From Candidatus Bathyarchaeota archaeon B26-1 (GTDB lineage: Archaea; Thermoproteota; Bathyarchaeia; Bathyarchaeales; B26-1): a stretch of 13,236 nucleotides of DNA. The notes beneath the pieces were generated by a model, which saw nothing but the letters and a program-made list of their open reading frames with translations, was not told the origin of the DNA and did no database searches. The position numbers and the translations under genes were made by a program. Position 1 is the stretch's first letter. Each line of letters opens with the position of its first letter. The stretch is from assembly GCA_001593925.1 (NCBI GenBank), contig LUCD01000068.1:1-13236 (forward strand). Direction: 5' to 3'. Shown in pieces: positions 1 to 7,829 of this stretch.

Positions 1-46
1 GGACGCCCTTCTTCGGGTATTTTGGCTATTTTAGCTACTAAATGTT

Positions 47-92
47 GAAGGGAGAGGCCAAAGAAATTCCTGCGGTTTCTGCTTCTCCCTTC
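47..92 (+). promoter_or_regulatory. Leader hairpin upstream of aspartate kinase
   Basis: Bases 47-58 (gaagggagaggc) are the inverse complement of 81-92 (gcttctcccttc), apart from one G-U pair. Inside, 62-66 (agaaa) pairs with 76-80 (tttct), leaving a three-base bulge at 59-61 and a nine-base loop. The hairpin ends about ten bases before the SD of the first operon gene, so it would lie in the 5' leader if transcription starts upstream of 47. A regulatory role is inference. It could instead be the end of an upstream transcript. Confidence 0.5.
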
Positions 93-115
93 CTCTTCTT
101 CCGGGGGTGTTGTGT

Positions 116-1369
116 TTGAAAAAAGATGAGATGTGTTTCAGCCGCGTCGTGGTGAAGTTCGGCGGGACCAGCCTAGCCGACGGCCTAAAAATATCGAAGG
201 CGGCCGAGATCGTTGCGAAAGAGGCTAGAAGGGGAACGGAGATAACAGTCGTCGTCTCAGCCATGGGGAGAACCACGGACCACCTGATAGCGACGGCTGA
301 AGAGGCCTGCGGAGGCCGCGTCTCAAACAGGGACCTAGACGACATAATGGCCATGGGCGAGCTCACAAGCGCCAGAATCTTCGCTGCAGCCCTGAGAGCT
401 AGAGGGCTGAAGAGCCGCATGATCGACCCTTACGATCCTGAGTGGCCAATAATAACGGACGGCTCCTTCACGAAGGCCAAGCCCATTCTGCCACTCTGCG
501 AAGCCGCGATCAGAGACCATATTCAGCCCCTACTGCGGAGGGGCGTGATCCCCGTTGTTCCAGGGTTCATCGGTAAGACGCGGGAGGGGGCCATAACGAC
601 TCTTGGGAGGGGTGGGAGCGACGTGACGGCCTTCGTGTTGGCTAGGGGCCTCCAAGCCGACCAGGTGATCTTGGTTACGGATGTGGAGGGGATCATGACG
701 GCGGACCCAAAGGTTGTGAAGGGAACCCGTAGGCTCGACGAGGTCTCCGTCGACGTTCTCGTTGGGCTTGCGGACACCGGAGCCAAGTTCATCCGCAAAA
801 AAGCCCTAAAGTATAAGAGCCCCTCCATAGACATCAAGGTCATGAAGAACTCGTCTAGTGATCTAAGATCGGAGGGAACCATAATACGCGGGGGTCTACC
901 GCAGAACTTGGTGGTTGACGCGTACTCGAACCCGGTTATGGCTGTAACCGTTGTGGGCAAGAGGGTCTCCGAGTCTCCAGAGGTCGTGTACAGGATACTG
1001 AGAGAGGTTAGAGGGTCTAAAGTCGAGATTCTTGGAATGTCCATGAACGAGAACTCCCTGATCCTTTATCTACCCGTCACCAACGTTTCTGAGAGGCTTC
1101 TAGAGACCATCCACTCAATAATAGTCGAGGAGGAAGAGACTATAGCCATGGCTCTGAGGCGAAACTTAACCTTCATAAAGGTCAGGGATGTAGGATTGGA
1201 GGAGACCCCGGGAGTCATAAGCGACATAGCGGACGCCCTCAAGTCCTCAAGCATAAACATTTATGGAATCTTCACGATAACATCAAGCGTAATAATCTTC
1301 GTCGACCAGAAGGATAAGGATCAAGCCGTCCACCTTATAAAGGAGGCTGTAAAATCCGATTCAAGTTGA
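116..1369 (+). CDS. lysC: Aspartate kinase with two ACT domains
   Basis: Phosphorylates L-aspartate to aspartyl-4-phosphate in the cytoplasm, the first step toward aspartate semialdehyde. The amino-acid kinase domain fills roughly residues 8-265. It shows the N-terminal KFGGTS nucleotide motif (residues 14-19), VVSAMG, the LGRGGSDVTA motif and TDVEGIMTADP. Two ACT domains follow (about 270-335 and 345-412), the usual site of allosteric amino-acid feedback. At 417 residues it is close to compact bacterial-type enzymes and shorter than the ~470-residue methanogen type. I chose TTG at 116 because gggggtg at 103-109 is a good SD six bases upstream; GTG at 107 and ATG at 131 are alternatives. It leads the aromatic operon, where its product can feed the aspartate-semialdehyde-dependent archaeal route to dehydroquinate. 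Which amino acid inhibits it cannot be read here. Confidence 0.93.
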   Translation: MKKDEMCFSRVVVKFGGTSLADGLKISKAAEIVAKEARRGTEITVVVSAMGRTTDHLIATAEEACGGRVSNRDLDDIMAMGELTSARIFAAALRARGLKSRMIDPYDPEWPIITDGSFTKAKPILPLCEAAIRDHIQPLLRRGVIPVVPGFIGKTREGAITTLGRGGSDVTAFVLARGLQADQVILVTDVEGIMTADPKVVKGTRRLDEVSVDVLVGLADTGAKFIRKKALKYKSPSIDIKVMKNSSSDLRSEGTIIRGGLPQNLVVDAYSNPVMAVTVVGKRVSESPEVVYRILREVRGSKVEILGMSMNENSLILYLPVTNVSERLLETIHSIIVEEEETIAMALRRNLTFIKVRDVGLEETPGVISDIADALKSSSINIYGIFTITSSVIIFVDQKDKDQAVHLIKEAVKSDSS

Positions 1370-1385
1370 AGTGGGGAACAAGCCG

Positions 1386-2459
1386 ATGAAGGAGTTCTGG
1401 ATCAAAGTCAACCCAAACCTAAGCCGTGAGAAAAAGAAGAACCTTATAGCTGAGACCTCAGAAGTCTGTAAAGCCTACATTGTCAACCCAAAGGATGTGG
1501 GGTTGGCGAGGGAGTCCGGCGCGAAGGTTATAGTCTCCCCATCCCCGGAGAGCGACATCCTCCTAGTTGAGAGCCTAGCCGACCTTGAGAAGGCCAAGAA
1601 CGAGGGGAAGAAGACATGCATCAGCCTGACGGTCAAATCTAAAGGCGACGAGAGGAAGGTGATAGAGGCCGCTAAGCTCTCATCCGACTACATCGTGGCG
1701 TTGTTCCAAGACTGGAAGGTCATACCCCTAGAGAACCTCATAGCCGAGATCGGAGGCAGAAGCACGCTGATAGCCGTCGCTAAAGACGCCCAAGAAGCCA
1801 AGCTGGCCCTCGAGACTCTGGAGATAGGGGCGGGTGGGGTGGCGGCCGACACCTCCGACGTAGACGAGGCGATGCGAATCTACAAGGTCTTGAAGGAGGT
1901 CGAGGCCTCCGAGAAGTTAAGGCTCGAAACGGCCGAAATCGTTGAGGTTAAACCTTTAGGCGTCGGAGCACGGGCGTGCATAGACACCTGCGACCTCATG
2001 GATGAGGGTGAAGGCCTCCTCGTCGGATGCCAGTCATCCGGCTTCTTCCTAGTAGAGGCTGAGGTCCACGAGACACCCTTCGTCCAACCCCGCCCATTCC
2101 GGGTTAACGCTGGCTCCATCGCCCTATACGTCATCGCGCCTGGAGGGAGAACCAAGTACCTGTCCGAGCTGAAGGCCGGCGAGGAAGTCTTAATTGTGGA
2201 TCGGCATGGAAGAAGCAGGACCGCTCACATCTGCCGCGTCAAGGTTGAGTGGAGGCCCCTCATCCTCATAGAGGCGGAATGTAACGGTCGAAGGGTAAAG
2301 ACGATACTCCAGAACGCTGAGACTATAAGGGTTGTCACGGAGGACGGAAGCATCTCCCTCAAAGACCTGAAGAAGGGCGACAAGGTTTTAGTTCACCTAG
2401 AGAAGGGAGGCCGACACTTCGGGGCCCTTGTTGAGGAGGAGAGGATAATAGAGGTATGA
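1386..2459 (+). CDS. aroB': 3-dehydroquinate synthase II (archaeal AroB')
   Basis: Catalyses the NAD-dependent oxidative deamination and cyclisation of 2-amino-3,7-dideoxy-D-threo-hept-6-ulosonate (ADH) to 3-dehydroquinate. This archaeal replacement is unrelated to classical AroB. The 357-residue length fits the family. Recognisable stretches are the MKEFWIKV start, LETLEIGAGGVA, GVGARACIDTCDLM near the middle, then GEGLLVGCQSSGFFLVEAE and PRPFRVNAGSIALYV. The C-terminal third is beta-rich and includes CRVKVEWRPLILIEAE and LQNAETIRV. I chose ATG 1386 because gtgggg sits nine bases upstream and the protein then begins as family members do; GTG 1371 would add five residues. It starts 16 bases after aspartate kinase and its stop overlaps the next start as ATGA, suggesting coupled translation. 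Its presence implies the ADH route, although ADH synthase itself is not in the window. Confidence 0.93.
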   Translation: MKEFWIKVNPNLSREKKKNLIAETSEVCKAYIVNPKDVGLARESGAKVIVSPSPESDILLVESLADLEKAKNEGKKTCISLTVKSKGDERKVIEAAKLSSDYIVALFQDWKVIPLENLIAEIGGRSTLIAVAKDAQEAKLALETLEIGAGGVAADTSDVDEAMRIYKVLKEVEASEKLRLETAEIVEVKPLGVGARACIDTCDLMDEGEGLLVGCQSSGFFLVEAEVHETPFVQPRPFRVNAGSIALYVIAPGGRTKYLSELKAGEEVLIVDRHGRSRTAHICRVKVEWRPLILIEAECNGRRVKTILQNAETIRVVTEDGSISLKDLKKGDKVLVHLEKGGRHFGALVEEERIIEV

Positions 2460-3142
2460 AGGTTAGGGTATGCGTTCCCGTCCGGGCCAAGACAGTCTCG
2501 GAATTAGTTCCACTTATAGAGAGGGCTGAGGCTTCAGGGGCTGACATCGTTGAGGTCCGTCTAGACTACCTTGACCGGCTGGACAGAATATACGAGATAC
2601 CGGAATACGCTTCGGTTCCGCTAATCGCGACCAACAGGCAGTATGAACAGGGAGGGTTCAGGTCTCAAGACGAGGAGGTGAGGCTTAGAACCCTAATTGA
2701 GGCCGCGGAGGCGGGGTTCCATTACGTCGATGTGGAGCTGACCGCGAAAGGGGTGGAGTCTATAGTCTCGAGGCTCCGTGACGCCGGGGCTAAGCCGATA
2801 GTCTCATACCATGACTTCACCAGAACCCTGAGAATGGCTGAGATGGAGGACATAGTGGAGAGGGAGATCGCCGTTGGAGCCGAAGTATGTAAACTCGTCA
2901 CGACGGCTAAGGAGACCCCGGACAGCGTTATATGTTTGCTCCTAAACCTCATGTTCAGCGATGAGACGAAGATCGTCTGCTTCGCGATGGGTGAAAGGGG
3001 AAAACTCTCTAGGGTTCTAGCACCTATCTTCGGAGCGCACTTCACATACGCATCGCTCCAAGAAGGACTGGAGACGGCTCCGGGCCAAATCTCCATCTCC
3101 GAGATGAAAAAACTCTACTCGGAGCTGAGGATTGAGACATGA
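2456..3142 (+). CDS. aroD: 3-Dehydroquinate dehydratase, type I
   Basis: Dehydrates 3-dehydroquinate to 3-dehydroshikimate by Schiff-base chemistry. The 228-residue protein has the type I class I-aldolase signature: EVRLDYLD with E33, R35 and D37; VSYHDF with the catalytic H119; CKLVTTAKETPD with the Schiff-base lysine K146; MGERGKLSR near 178-186; and the substrate-binding APGQ ending at Q211. Length matches archaeal AroD proteins. The ATG overlaps the previous stop by four bases (ATGA), and its own stop overlaps the aroE start in the same way, so the three proteins are probably translated in a coupled chain. All catalytic residues are present and nothing is truncated. Confidence 0.95.
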   Translation: MKVRVCVPVRAKTVSELVPLIERAEASGADIVEVRLDYLDRLDRIYEIPEYASVPLIATNRQYEQGGFRSQDEEVRLRTLIEAAEAGFHYVDVELTAKGVESIVSRLRDAGAKPIVSYHDFTRTLRMAEMEDIVEREIAVGAEVCKLVTTAKETPDSVICLLLNLMFSDETKIVCFAMGERGKLSRVLAPIFGAHFTYASLQEGLETAPGQISISEMKKLYSELRIET

Positions 3143-4008
3143 CGATAACCGGGAGGACGCGGCTCTGCGCGGTCATAGGGGACCCCGTTGAACATTCTCT
3201 AAGCCCATGCATCCACAACGCGGCCTTCAAGCATCTGGGGCTGGACTACGTCTACGTCGCCTTCAGGGTTCGTTACGAGGAGCTCGAGTGGGCCATACGG
3301 GGGGTCCGGAGCCTAGGCATACACGGGTTGAACGTGACAATGCCCCACAAGATAGGGGTCATCAGATACTTGGACCGCTTAGACCCGGAAGCCGAGCTCC
3401 TCGGCGCCGTCAACACAATACTCAACGACGACGGCGCACTCGTAGGTTACAACACGGACGGCCGTGGAGCCTTGAAGGCTCTACTGGAGGTGGATGGAGA
3501 CTTGAAAGCCAAGAAGGTTCTGATAATCGGTGCTGGAGGAGCCTCTAGAGCGCTCTCGTTCACCCTAGCACCAAGAGTCCGCGAGCTCACGATCCTGAAC
3601 AGGACGTATGGGAGAGCCAAGACCCTAGCCGAGGACCTGAAGAAGAAGGTGGAAGGAACCGTCAGGGCATGCAGGCTCTCAGACGAGACCTTGAAGGAAG
3701 AACTGGAGAACTCGGACGTGGTTATAAACGCGACCCCCGTGGGGATGCGCCCCAACGAGGACGAAACCCCGATTCCGAAGGAGCTCCTGAGGCCGGGCTT
3801 GACGGTCTTCGACCTCGTCTACAACCCGATCGAAACCCGCCTACTAAAGGAAGCGAAGGCTGCAGGGGCGAAGACCATAGACGGCTTGACGATGCTCGTC
3901 TACCAAGGTGCGGCCTCCTTCGAGTTGTGGACGGGGGTCGAGGCTCCCGTCGAGGTTATGATGGACGCCGCTAAGAGAGAACTGAGAAGGAGAGGGATCA
4001 TCCTTTAA
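3139..4008 (+). CDS. aroE: Shikimate dehydrogenase (NADP-dependent)
   Basis: Reduces 3-dehydroshikimate to shikimate. The substrate domain has the shikimate-binding SLSP (20-23 region), NVTMPHK with the catalytic lysine K71, GAVNTI, and NTDGRGA with the catalytic aspartate D107. The Rossmann half has GAGGASRA at 131-138, followed by NRT at 154-156, the pattern usually linked to NADP rather than NAD. INATPVGM and the C-terminal GLTMLVYQGAASFELWTG block are intact. The 289 residues are a normal length. The start overlaps the aroD stop as ATGA, and the next gene begins 22 bases after the stop with its own SD (ggaggg). Confidence 0.95.
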   Translation: MTITGRTRLCAVIGDPVEHSLSPCIHNAAFKHLGLDYVYVAFRVRYEELEWAIRGVRSLGIHGLNVTMPHKIGVIRYLDRLDPEAELLGAVNTILNDDGALVGYNTDGRGALKALLEVDGDLKAKKVLIIGAGGASRALSFTLAPRVRELTILNRTYGRAKTLAEDLKKKVEGTVRACRLSDETLKEELENSDVVINATPVGMRPNEDETPIPKELLRPGLTVFDLVYNPIETRLLKEAKAAGAKTIDGLTMLVYQGAASFELWTGVEAPVEVMMDAAKRELRRRGIIL

Positions 4009-4030
4009 CGTTTAGGGAGGGCGACAAGTT

Positions 4031-4900
4031 ATGGTTGAGAGGGGAAGGGCGGTTGCTTACGGCGCCGTCACCATCGTGAACGCGATCTCATGCGGTCTAG
4101 GGGCGGCCCTAGGAGTCCGCTTGAAGACCGAAGCCGAGGTCAGATTGACCAATGAGCCGGGGAGGATAGTCGGCCGGATTCTCTCAGACCCGGAGGAGAG
4201 CACGATCCTCATAGAGAGCGTTGTCAACCGCGTTCTGGAACACTTCGGTTTGAAGGACGAGTACGGCGCCTACGTCGAGACCACCTCTAACATACCGATC
4301 GCGAGGGGCCTCAAGAGCAGTAGCGCAGCTGCGAACGCCATAGCCTTAGCTACGGCCTCGGCTCTAGGAGAGACCCTAGACGACGTAACCCTCGTGAACC
4401 TTGGGGTTGACGCGGCTATAGACGCCAAGGTGACGATAACGGGGGCGTTCGACGACGCCTGCGCATCCTACTTCGGGGACATAGTGATCACGGAGAACAT
4501 GTCCCGCAGAATCCTCAAGAGAGTAAAGGCCGAGGACTATACCGTGCTCATCCATGTGCCCCCGGAGAAATCTTACACGGCCAAGTCGGACGTCAAAAGG
4601 ATGAAGCTGATAGCCAAAGAGGTCGCATCCGTCCACGGGATCGCGCTTAGAGGTGAACATTGGCAGGCCATGACCATAAATGGCATCCTTTACTCCTCGG
4701 TTCTGGGATACGACACCTCGATCGTCATAGAAGCCCTCTCAGCCGGAGCCATAGCGTCGGGGCTCTCGGGGAAGGGCCCCGCCGTGGCTTCGATAGTCCC
4801 CGAAGACGCGGTAGACCATGTCCTAGAGGTGCTGGAACGCCGGGGAGGAGAGATCATAAAGACTGAGATCAACCATGAGAAGGCCCACAGACTGGTGTGA
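4031..4900 (+). CDS. aroK: Archaeal shikimate kinase (GHMP family)
   Basis: Phosphorylates shikimate to shikimate 3-phosphate with ATP. This is the archaeal GHMP-superfamily enzyme, unrelated to the bacterial P-loop AroK. The GHMP ATP-binding motif is PIARGLKSSSAAANA at 89-103. The N-terminal YGAVTIVNAISCGLGAALG block and the C-terminal SGLSGKGPAVASIV motif (GHMP motif 3) are both present. Its 289 residues are a normal length. ATG 4031 follows a ggaggg SD in the short gap after aroE, and the stop lies six bases before the aroA start. Homoserine or mevalonate kinase could be confused with it on the GHMP fold alone, but the N-terminal block and the location inside a complete aro operon decide the call. 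Confidence 0.93.
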   Translation: MVERGRAVAYGAVTIVNAISCGLGAALGVRLKTEAEVRLTNEPGRIVGRILSDPEESTILIESVVNRVLEHFGLKDEYGAYVETTSNIPIARGLKSSSAAANAIALATASALGETLDDVTLVNLGVDAAIDAKVTITGAFDDACASYFGDIVITENMSRRILKRVKAEDYTVLIHVPPEKSYTAKSDVKRMKLIAKEVASVHGIALRGEHWQAMTINGILYSSVLGYDTSIVIEALSAGAIASGLSGKGPAVASIVPEDAVDHVLEVLERRGGEIIKTEINHEKAHRLV

Positions 4901-4906
4901 CGAGCA

Positions 4907-6214
4907 TTGGCCGTTCTCATAGTGAGGAAGACGGAGGGGCTCAAAGGAACAGTTGAGGCCCCGCCCTCAAAGGCTTACACCCACAGAGCCGTCATAGCGG
5001 CATCCCTCTCGGACGGAGAATCAAGGATACGGAGGCCACTCTTCTGCGAGGACACGCTCGCCACGATCGAAGCCTGCAAGATGCTCGGGGCGAGGATCGA
5101 TGTGGATGACGACGAGAAGGCTCTGAGGGTCATCGGGGCTCCCAAACCGGCCACCCCTCCAGACGTGATCAACTGCAGGAACTCAGGGTCCACGATCCGT
5201 TTCGTCACGCCGATCTGCGCTCTAGCTGAGGGAATCTCTATCTTGACGGGAGGGGAGAGCCTGAGAAGGAGACCTATGGGCCCCTTGCTCAAGGCTCTCA
5301 GAAGCCTCGGGGTCCAGTGCTACTCCGCTAGGCGCGACGGTTACCCGCCGGTAATAGTCTTCGGCGGGGGGATAAGGGGAGGAGACGCCTCAATAAGGGG
5401 TGATGTGAGCTCCCAGTTCATCTCGGGACTCATATTTGCAACCCCGAAGGCTGAGAGGGAAACCAGGATAACTCTCACAAGCCCGCTGGAGTCTAAGCCT
5501 TACGTGGAGATGACGATAAACATTGTTCGCAGACACGGGGTCGAGGTCTCGGTTCAAGAAGACTACAGGCATTTAATGGTTCCTCCCAAACAAGAGTATA
5601 AGCCCTCCGACCACATGATCGAAGGAGATTACTCCTCAGCCTCCTTCATCTTGGCAGCTGCCGCCATAACCGATTCGAAGGTTAGGGTTGAAAATCTCCC
5701 GGCGGAGACCCTCCAAGGGGACAGACTTATCGTCGACATTCTAAGGCGGATGAATGTCCGAGTAAATGTTGGAGAGAACTACGTGGAGGTTATGGGAGTC
5801 AAGGGGACTCTAGAAGCTATAACGGTCGATTTGAGGGACAACCCGGACCTCGTCCCCGTCTGCGCCGCCCTCGCCGCATCCGCCCGGGGCAGAACGGTGA
5901 TCAAGGGCGTGAGGAGGCTCAGGTTCAAGGAGTCAGATAGGCTCGTCTCCATCTCAAGTGAGATGGCCAAATTAGGGGCAAGGGTTAAGGTGGAGGATGA
6001 CAAGCTCGAGGTGGTTGGGGGAGAACTACGCGGCGCCGAGATCGACCCCCGCAACGACCACAGGATCGCTATGGCCTGCGCAGTCGCCGCGTTGAGGGCT
6101 GAGGGCGAGACGAGAATCCTCGGAATCGAGTGCATAAATAAATCTTACCCAAACTTTGTTAGGGATATGCAGCTCTTGGGAGGAGACCTAAGTGAACGGC
6201 AACTCCATAGGTAA
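4907..6214 (+). CDS. aroA: EPSP synthase (3-phosphoshikimate 1-carboxyvinyltransferase)
   Basis: Joins shikimate 3-phosphate with phosphoenolpyruvate to give 5-enolpyruvylshikimate 3-phosphate. The 435-residue protein shows every landmark of the two-domain family: APPSKAYTHR with K22 and R27, NSGSTIRF at 92-99, RRRPM near 120-124, VSSQFISGL at 167-175, EGDYSSASF at 239-247, DNPDLVP with the likely catalytic D314, KESDR at 341-345, DHRIAMA at 384-390 and SYPNF near the end. In the phosphoenolpyruvate loop the bacterial NAGTAMRP is NSGSTIRF here, so the positions matching T97 and P101 of the E. coli enzyme are Ser and Phe. The start is TTG 4907; GTG 4922 is possible but less likely. The 3' end overlaps the aroC start by 23 bases. 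Confidence 0.95.
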   Translation: MAVLIVRKTEGLKGTVEAPPSKAYTHRAVIAASLSDGESRIRRPLFCEDTLATIEACKMLGARIDVDDDEKALRVIGAPKPATPPDVINCRNSGSTIRFVTPICALAEGISILTGGESLRRRPMGPLLKALRSLGVQCYSARRDGYPPVIVFGGGIRGGDASIRGDVSSQFISGLIFATPKAERETRITLTSPLESKPYVEMTINIVRRHGVEVSVQEDYRHLMVPPKQEYKPSDHMIEGDYSSASFILAAAAITDSKVRVENLPAETLQGDRLIVDILRRMNVRVNVGENYVEVMGVKGTLEAITVDLRDNPDLVPVCAALAASARGRTVIKGVRRLRFKESDRLVSISSEMAKLGARVKVEDDKLEVVGGELRGAEIDPRNDHRIAMACAVAALRAEGETRILGIECINKSYPNFVRDMQLLGGDLSERQLHR

Positions 6215-7287
6215 AGTCTTTGTCTTCACCTGCATCGGGGAGAGCCACGGCCTCATCGTCGGGGCTATCATAGACGGTTGCCCGGCTGGCCTTCCACTCA
6301 CAGAAGCCGACGTGCAAAGTGAACTGGATAAGAGGAGGCCGGGCCTCAGCGGAGTGAGCACTCCTAGGCTGGAGGAGGATAGAGTCGAGATTCTATCAGG
6401 GGTCTACAGAGGCTACACGACTGGAGCCCCGATCTGCATGATCGTCCGGAATAGAGACGTGGACTCCAAACCTTATGAGGCGATAAGATTCAGGCCTAGA
6501 CCGGGCCACGCAGACTATCCCGCCGCTGTGAAGTACGGAGGCTTCAACGACTACAGGGGTGGAGGACGATTCTCTGGACGCATGACCGCGGCATACGTTA
6601 TGGCTGGAGCCGTGGCGAAGAAGCTCCTAAACCTCCTAGAGATCGAGGTGTTAGCCCACACGGTGCAGATAGGTAAAGTCAAGCTCTCCAAGAGAGTCTC
6701 CTACGAAGATATCCGAGTGAACGTTTACCGGAACGCTGTTCGGTGCGCCGACCCTGAAGTAGCCGCTCTTATGGAAGACGCTGTTTTGAAGGCAGCGGAG
6801 GAAGGGGACAGTTTAGGAGGAGTCGTGGAGGGCATCGCCTTGAACGTTCCAGTAGGCGTAGGCGAACCCATCTTTGATTCTCTAGACTCCGACCTTGCGA
6901 AGATGCTCTTCAACATACCTGCGGTTAAGGGCGTCGAGTTTGGAGCCGGCTTCAAGGCGGCATCCATGAGAGGCTCCGAGAACAACGATCAATACGTGGT
7001 TAAAGACGGAAAGGTATTTACGCTGACGAACAACGCGGGAGGAATACTAGGCGGGCTCTCAACGGGGATGCCGATTGTGGTACGGGTGGCCTTCAAGCCA
7101 ACCCCCTCCATCTCCAAGAAGCAGAGAACCGTCGACCTCAAAGAGATGAGGGAGGTCGATGAAGGGTAGGCATGATCCATGTATAGTCCCAAGAGCCGTC
7201 CCCGTCGTGGAGGCGTGTATGGCCATAGTCCTAGCCGACCACCTGCTCAGGGCGGGCCTCATACCCAAAACTTTGGGCAAGAAATGA
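6192..7287 (+). CDS. aroC: Chorismate synthase, split by a +1 frameshift
   Basis: Converts 5-enolpyruvylshikimate 3-phosphate to chorismate using reduced FMN. The 0 frame runs from GTG 6192 (SD gggagga at 6178-6184) to TAG 7167-7169, giving 325 residues. It includes GESHG at 16-20, RPGHADY at 103-109, DYRGGGRFSGR at 120-130 and TNNAGGILGGLSTG near the end of the frame. The usual C-terminal block, GRHDPC..PRAVPVVEA..A.VLADHLL, is missing from that frame. It is present, complete, in the +1 frame from 7165 to TGA 7285-7287. Reading across with one base skipped near GGGTAG (7164-7169) gives 364 residues, the normal length. All other operon genes are intact. The break may be a sequence or assembly error, a real lesion, or recoding; the sequence alone does not decide. 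The family call is certain. Confidence 0.9.
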
Positions 7288-7437
7288 TGGATGAGCCTTC
7301 ATCACATCCTCGTCCCCCCTCAAAAAAGTTTTTCATTCTTTACTTGGTTAGATAAAGGGTGATGACTCACTCTCGGGGCTTAAGAACTCCCTCTGCATGA
7401 GAAGCGGTTATTGCGACCATTATGGAAGAGAGGAAAT

Positions 7438-7501
7438 GGGTAAAGGAGTTTTAGTGATGTTTGATCCGTCCGAAAGAGTATTAATCTTTACCCTCTTTTT
7501 T
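7438..7501 (+). terminator. Inverted repeat followed by T-run
   Basis: Bases 7438-7445 (gggtaaag) and 7486-7493 (ctttaccc) are perfect inverse complements, extended inward by a G-U pair, around a loop of about 38 bases. A run of seven T begins two bases later (7495-7501). Archaeal RNA polymerase stops at T-runs, so this could end an RNA that reads through the space after aroC. A shorter T-run at 7329-7333 may end the aro transcript earlier. Confidence 0.4.
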
Positions 7502-7508
7502 AGATAAC

Positions 7509-7518
7509 CTTATATTAC
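7509..7518 (+). promoter_or_regulatory. TATA element for the histone gene
   Basis: The sequence cttatattac is a good archaeal TATA box. A start site about 26 bases downstream (near 7539) would leave a leader of about 22 bases containing the SD ggaggagg at 7550-7557. The A/T-rich tatttttaaa at 7521-7530 is a second, less well placed candidate. Confidence 0.5.
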
Positions 7519-7561
7519 TGTATTTTTAAAGGAATATGATGTTAATGAAGGAGGAGGTTGT

Positions 7562-7801
7562 ATGGTTCGGAAAGGTAGCATCTCCGTGGCGGCAATGCAT
7601 AAAATCTGCAAGAAAGCCGGGGCGGAAAGAGTCAGCAAGTCCGCGGCCGCGGAGCTGGCGGAGATAATCGAGGAGGTCGGCTTGAAGATAGCGAAGGAAG
7701 CCCTAGACTACACCATGCACGCGGGAAGGAAGACGATCAAGGCGAAAGACATCAGGATAGCCGCTGAAAAGCTGATCGGGTCTTCGAGGAGACTGATCTA
7801 A
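7562..7801 (+). CDS. Archaeal histone (HMf-type)
   Basis: Small DNA-binding histone-fold protein that wraps chromosomal DNA. The 79 residues include the family hallmarks GAERVS at 20-25 and MHAGRKTIKAKDI at 52-64. H53 and D63 have the spacing of the H49/D59 dimer-dimer contact in the Methanothermus histone HMfB, so stacking into longer fibres is possible (inference). Compared with HMfB it has a slightly longer N-terminus (MVRKGSISVAAM) and a short tail ending SSRRLI; the tail is much shorter than eukaryotic tails. ATG 7562 is preceded by a very strong SD (ggaggagg), and a TATA element lies about 45 bases upstream, consistent with high expression. A small gene follows after 13-28 bases and is probably co-transcribed. 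Confidence 0.95.
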   Translation: MVRKGSISVAAMHKICKKAGAERVSKSAAAELAEIIEEVGLKIAKEALDYTMHAGRKTIKAKDIRIAAEKLIGSSRRLI

Positions 7802-7829
7802 GTAGAGAGGTAACGTGAAGGAGTCCTCT

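Noticed and set aside
523..1044. 173-residue open frame on the - strand
   Set aside because: It mirrors the aspartate kinase coding sequence and has no recognisable domain.
7167..7169. TAG in aroC read as pyrrolysine
   Set aside because: The 0 frame continues only to TGA two codons later (gca tga), and the conserved C-terminus lies in the +1 frame, so read-through would not restore the protein.
7359..7365. C box (gtgatga) of a possible C/D guide RNA
   Set aside because: No CUGA D or D' box is found at a suitable distance, so the motif alone is not support.
7288..7561. Short open frames in the aroC-histone gap
   Set aside because: They are at most about 23 codons, lack SD sequences and show no protein-like composition.
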